Source: Balanoglossus misakiensis (Eukaryota; Hemichordata). Taken from it: a stretch of DNA of 64,000 nucleotides. This document shows positions 62,201-64,000 of this stretch, piece by piece; positions within the stretch are counted from its first letter, which is position 1; each line of letters opens with the position of its first letter. The stretch is from assembly GCA_040954595.2 (NCBI GenBank), contig CM082577.2, forward strand, positions 1,736,001-1,800,000, written 5' to 3'. A program made the translations under genes and the position numbers. The notes beneath the pieces were generated by a model. It had not been told where the DNA came from, made no database searches, and saw only the letters and a program-made list of their open reading frames with translations.

Positions 62201-63596
62201 ATACTTATGCTTGAAAGGCCTTGTGGTTGGCATTATTTTGGTACAGTCGCCAGGACTGGCTCTCTCCGGGAGAAATTAAAGCATATGGTATATGATCTGG
62301 TTTCCTGCCTCAGGTCTTCGTAATGAGCCACGGCTCAACCTTGGCATAATTTGCAAAGTACTGAATAAAAAGAGCTCGCTGTGCCTGCCAGCTAGTACGC
62401 AACACGGAGATCGTGTGTCTATTCAACAGATCTAACACAGCATACAGTGTCAACAGGAATTATTGCTGGTTGAACTACTCCATCGCAAAGCCATCTCCGT
62501 GTGTATTAAATACAAACAGAGGACTATGTGCTTGTGTTATACAGTATACTGGTTGTCAGTTGGTTTAGAAATGTGAGGGTATATCTCAACGCCAGTCATT
62601 CCGGTCTTTAAATATCACATTTTGTTTCATAACACGGTATAATTTTATGGTGTCGTGTGTATATGTTCCGGTGACAGTCGACGTTGTCTCGGGCAACATC
62701 CACGCCATTGTAGTACATGTAATTGTCTGAGGTGATACTTTTGTGACGTCCGTCATGAATGTGCGTGTAAGTCTGGTGTAATTATGTATGTATGCGTGTC
62801 AAGGCGAGAGAGATGGCTCTGAGCAGTGTATATTGAAGACGCCTTTGATCAACATAAAAAGAATAACACTGGGTAAATGAACGCATGGGAAGGGCAGTCC
62901 TCTTATGTCATTGTATATGGTGTGCTTTCTCCTCCACAGTCCGCGCGGTCTAATCTATCTGCGAGTGTCAAGTGCACACAATGTATACAAACAAAGATTT
63001 TATACTCACAAACTTTTGTAAGGCTTCAGCAGTGTTTCTGTGTTCCGCGGGGTCGGGTTTGAATTGGGACCGTTCTTAAACAGGTCGTCGAACTTGCCTG
63101 TGTACGATTTGGGCTGTATTGCTAAAGGTGCATCGTGGAATTTGCCCAGTACGGAAAACAACGACTGGGCATACAGGTCGTTTTGCTTCGCGACGTCTTC
63201 CGTCCGATTCCGCGAGTCGCCTCCGTCTCGGAGTTCATTGTCGACATCATCGCCTCCTCGAGTCCTATTCGGTAAACTCTTATTTTCAACGTCTTCGGGG
63301 CTGAGTTGTTTATGTTTAGCGGCGCTATTGTCGCCGTACGCTTCCTTAACTGGTGATCCGGGTCCCGAATCGCTCTTGCCTAACTGTCTACGCATAGAAT
63401 GTATGTCCTGGGCCACCCTCAGGTCATCGTTCACCCCCCTGTCTGCGTTCTCGAGGAGCGGGCCTCCCCCGTTCTGCTTGATCACAGCGTTCCTCACGGC
63501 AGACAGGGGTCGTACGCCGCTCTCCATGCCGATCAGGACGAGCGTACACAGTACGAGGGAAGCCAACGTGATCCCCACTCTCTGCTTAAGTTTCAT
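41230..63596 (-). CDS. FAM20C: FAM20C-type secretory-pathway kinase (10 exons)
   Basis: Minus-strand exons: 63010-63596, 49724-49848, 46678-46756, 43671-43763, 43445-43557, 42769-42949, 42415-42524, 42152-42233, 41850-41909, 41230-41500. All phases agree: 566 residues (human FAM20C 584). A type II signal-anchor lies at residues 7-23 ([17 protein letters not shown]). A disordered stem with NxS/T sites follows. The kinase core has the Gly-rich GGTQVKL (about 242-248), FKPWK, helix [12 protein letters not shown] with Glu287, the Cys-rich insertion [14 protein letters not shown]...[10 protein letters not shown], the catalytic loop GNMDRHHYE (Asp433) and metal-binding LDQGRSFGKH (Asp453), then CC and the C-terminal [15 protein letters not shown]. 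Family role: Golgi kinase for Ser-x-Glu/pSer motifs in secreted proteins. Glu287 is kept, unlike the pseudokinase FAM20A. Start: first ATG before the anchor. Intron 1 (13 kb) holds the palindromic element. Confidence 0.93.
42305..42322. repeat. (GT)n microsatellite
   Basis: Nine GT dinucleotides in a FAM20 intron. Confidence 0.8.
43764..46677. other. FAM20 intron, no other gene seen
   Basis: Intron between the third and fourth FAM20 coding exons. Short reading frames on both strands lack recognisable domains and splice context. It contains a (TTTA)-like stretch near 43801-43815 and GC-richer segments around 44900-45200 and 45800-45930. Confidence 0.5.
46757..49723. other. FAM20 intron, no other gene seen
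   Basis: Intron between the second and third FAM20 coding exons. It has a G-run at about 47716-47727 and AT-rich stretches with many TAATTA-type cores. No RNA gene or mobile element was recognised. Confidence 0.5.
49849..54129. other. FAM20 intron 1, proximal part
   Basis: No gene recognised. Simple repeats: (CAGT/CAGA)n at about 51389-51446 and (AATC)n at about 52505-52525. The last 500 bp before the palindrome (from about 53570) look repeat-like, with a TGTCAG-GAGAAC-CCTGACA hairpin at about 53586, but no second copy was found here. Confidence 0.4.
51389..51446. repeat. CAGT/CAGA imperfect microsatellite
   Basis: A mixed GACA/GTCA tandem tract in FAM20 intron 1, moving from cagacagtcagtcagtcaga to acagacagacagac. 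Confidence 0.75.
54300..55395 (+). repeat. Three tandem 362-bp subrepeats, left arm
   Basis: The units start near 54309, 54671 and 55034, each opening with a gggtaggggaaacttaa-like word followed by gtaactccggcaaaa. The next copy of the opening word (ggggtaggt) is at about 55394. Each unit then has a caaattgtgtgttttt word and a run of aggtcaaaagatca-type words. Units are diverged from one another more than from their mirror partners in the right arm, so the tandem amplification came before the inversion duplication. Confidence 0.75.
55724..56329 (+). pseudogene. Decayed element ORF, left arm and loop
   Basis: Starts at an ATG (MASS...) but lacks 78 bp present in the right arm and a further 118 bp later, and has stops and frame changes. 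Readable blocks are [20 protein letters not shown] followed by RKCRSLFT, then [18 protein letters not shown], then an acidic helical segment (about 56110-56320). The YHRKC motif occurs twice, so the ancestral protein probably had two related C-x2/3-C ... H-x2-C modules. The function in the element is unknown; a transposition or DNA-binding role is inference only. Confidence 0.6.
56516..57089 (-). pseudogene. Decayed element ORF, right arm
   Basis: Mirror partner of the left-arm ORF with a fuller 5' part: [20 protein letters not shown], then [20 protein letters not shown] and [10 protein letters not shown]. The frame stops after HTRVSV. The second module ([39 protein letters not shown]) continues in another frame, and its H-x2-C part has decayed. 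At least one frameshift plus stops make it inactive. C-x3-C/H-x2-C and C-x2-C/H-x2-C patterns suggest tandem zinc-binding modules. Confidence 0.6.
57420..58510 (-). repeat. Three tandem 362-bp subrepeats, right arm
   Basis: Reverse-complement partners of the left-arm subrepeats, with opening words (ttaagtttcccctacccc on the plus strand) near 57760, 58120 and 58485. Confidence 0.75.
58694..63009. other. FAM20 intron 1, distal part
   Basis: No gene recognised. There is a 14-bp-stem hairpin at about 59132-59162 and a CT-rich tract at about 59868-59890. GC content rises toward the FAM20 first exon. No tRNA or other RNA gene was seen. Confidence 0.4.
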
Positions 63597-64000
63597 GGTT
63601 GCCAGGATGGGTCAGGGTGTGATCACCTCGCCGTGGAATGGATCACCAACAACGAAACGCCAGTCCAACTATCCCCTTCGCTGTCCACTGTCATCTGTGA
63701 CTACCGAGCTTGTAGCGGAGCACCGGCGATCGACGACTGCCTCCTCTCGTCGGCAACACACGGGTGTACGTGTATATGGGAACAGACAAGTCGCTGTGTG
63801 TTATGAACAATGGCCATATGCATATCACAACGTCATTAGACGCAACTGACTTAGGCCTGAATCGAACGCCACCATGATTGGCTATTCCGATGCCGTCGTA
63901 TTTGCATGGTGACCCGAATCACACCCCTCTGCCTGATCTGACCGATCGCCCGCACTAAACAACCGCGACAGTATACTGCAACACGGCGCTGTGGTAACAG
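63597..64000 (-). promoter_or_regulatory. FAM20 5' UTR and promoter side
   Basis: CpG-rich sequence directly upstream of the FAM20 ATG (63596). No TATA box was confidently placed and the transcription start is not known. Plus-strand reading frames across 63040-63849 are shadows of the FAM20 first exon. Confidence 0.4.

Noticed and set aside
63040-63849. Long plus-strand reading frame (269 residues)
   Set aside because: It is opposite the FAM20 first exon, shows no domain, and has no splice context.

Overview
This is a eukaryotic (animal) genomic window. Its genes are split by canonical introns, it carries satellite DNA and a foldback mobile element, and there are no operons, ribosome-binding sites or prokaryotic gene packing. 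Every recognisable gene has a close vertebrate homologue. The AT-rich non-coding DNA with frequent tacatgta-type words, poly-G/C tracts and small hairpin elements suits a marine invertebrate, perhaps a non-vertebrate deuterostome such as a hemichordate or a lancelet. The species cannot be fixed from sequence alone.

Layout. (1) 1-16.1 kb, minus strand: FAM227A, an FWWh-domain protein of cilia/sperm-type gene sets. I rebuilt 11 frame-consistent coding exons; the C-terminal end was not found. Two of its introns are U12-type (minor spliceosome): one AT-AC intron of about 6.5 kb and one GT-AG intron of about 1.15 kb. (2) 16.1-18.2 kb, plus strand: CBY1 (Chibby), head-to-head with FAM227A across a short shared promoter. 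(3) 19.4-20.2 kb, minus strand: TOMM22, tail-to-tail with CBY1. FAM227A-CBY1-TOMM22 are also neighbours on human chromosome 22, so this is old conserved microsynteny with TOMM22 inverted. (4) 21.2-23.0 kb, minus strand: RPS15A with a typical 5'TOP leader exon. (5) 23.8-34.1 kb, plus strand: a 25-exon, 1136-residue HEAT-repeat protein, probably HEATR4-like, with a perfect RFX X-box upstream. (6) 34.6-38.9 kb: about 49 tandem copies of an 87/88-bp A-tract-rich satellite, lying between two convergent genes. (7) 41.2-63.6 kb, minus strand: a complete 10-exon FAM20 secretory-pathway kinase (FAM20C type, 566 residues). Its 13-kb first intron holds a 4.56-kb near-palindrome at 54.1-58.7 kb: two roughly 2-kb inverted arms, each with three 362-bp subrepeats and a decayed zinc-finger-like reading frame, around a 416-bp loop.

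Function. FAM227A, CBY1 and probably the HEAT-repeat gene belong to the cilium/basal-body set, and X-box sites beside them fit RFX control. TOMM22 and RPS15A are housekeeping genes. FAM20 phosphorylates secreted proteins in the Golgi. Exon boundaries were read by eye from splice signals and checked by codon phase; every join given below keeps the reading frame. The least described items are the inverted-repeat element, the satellite, and the pair of U12 introns in one gene.
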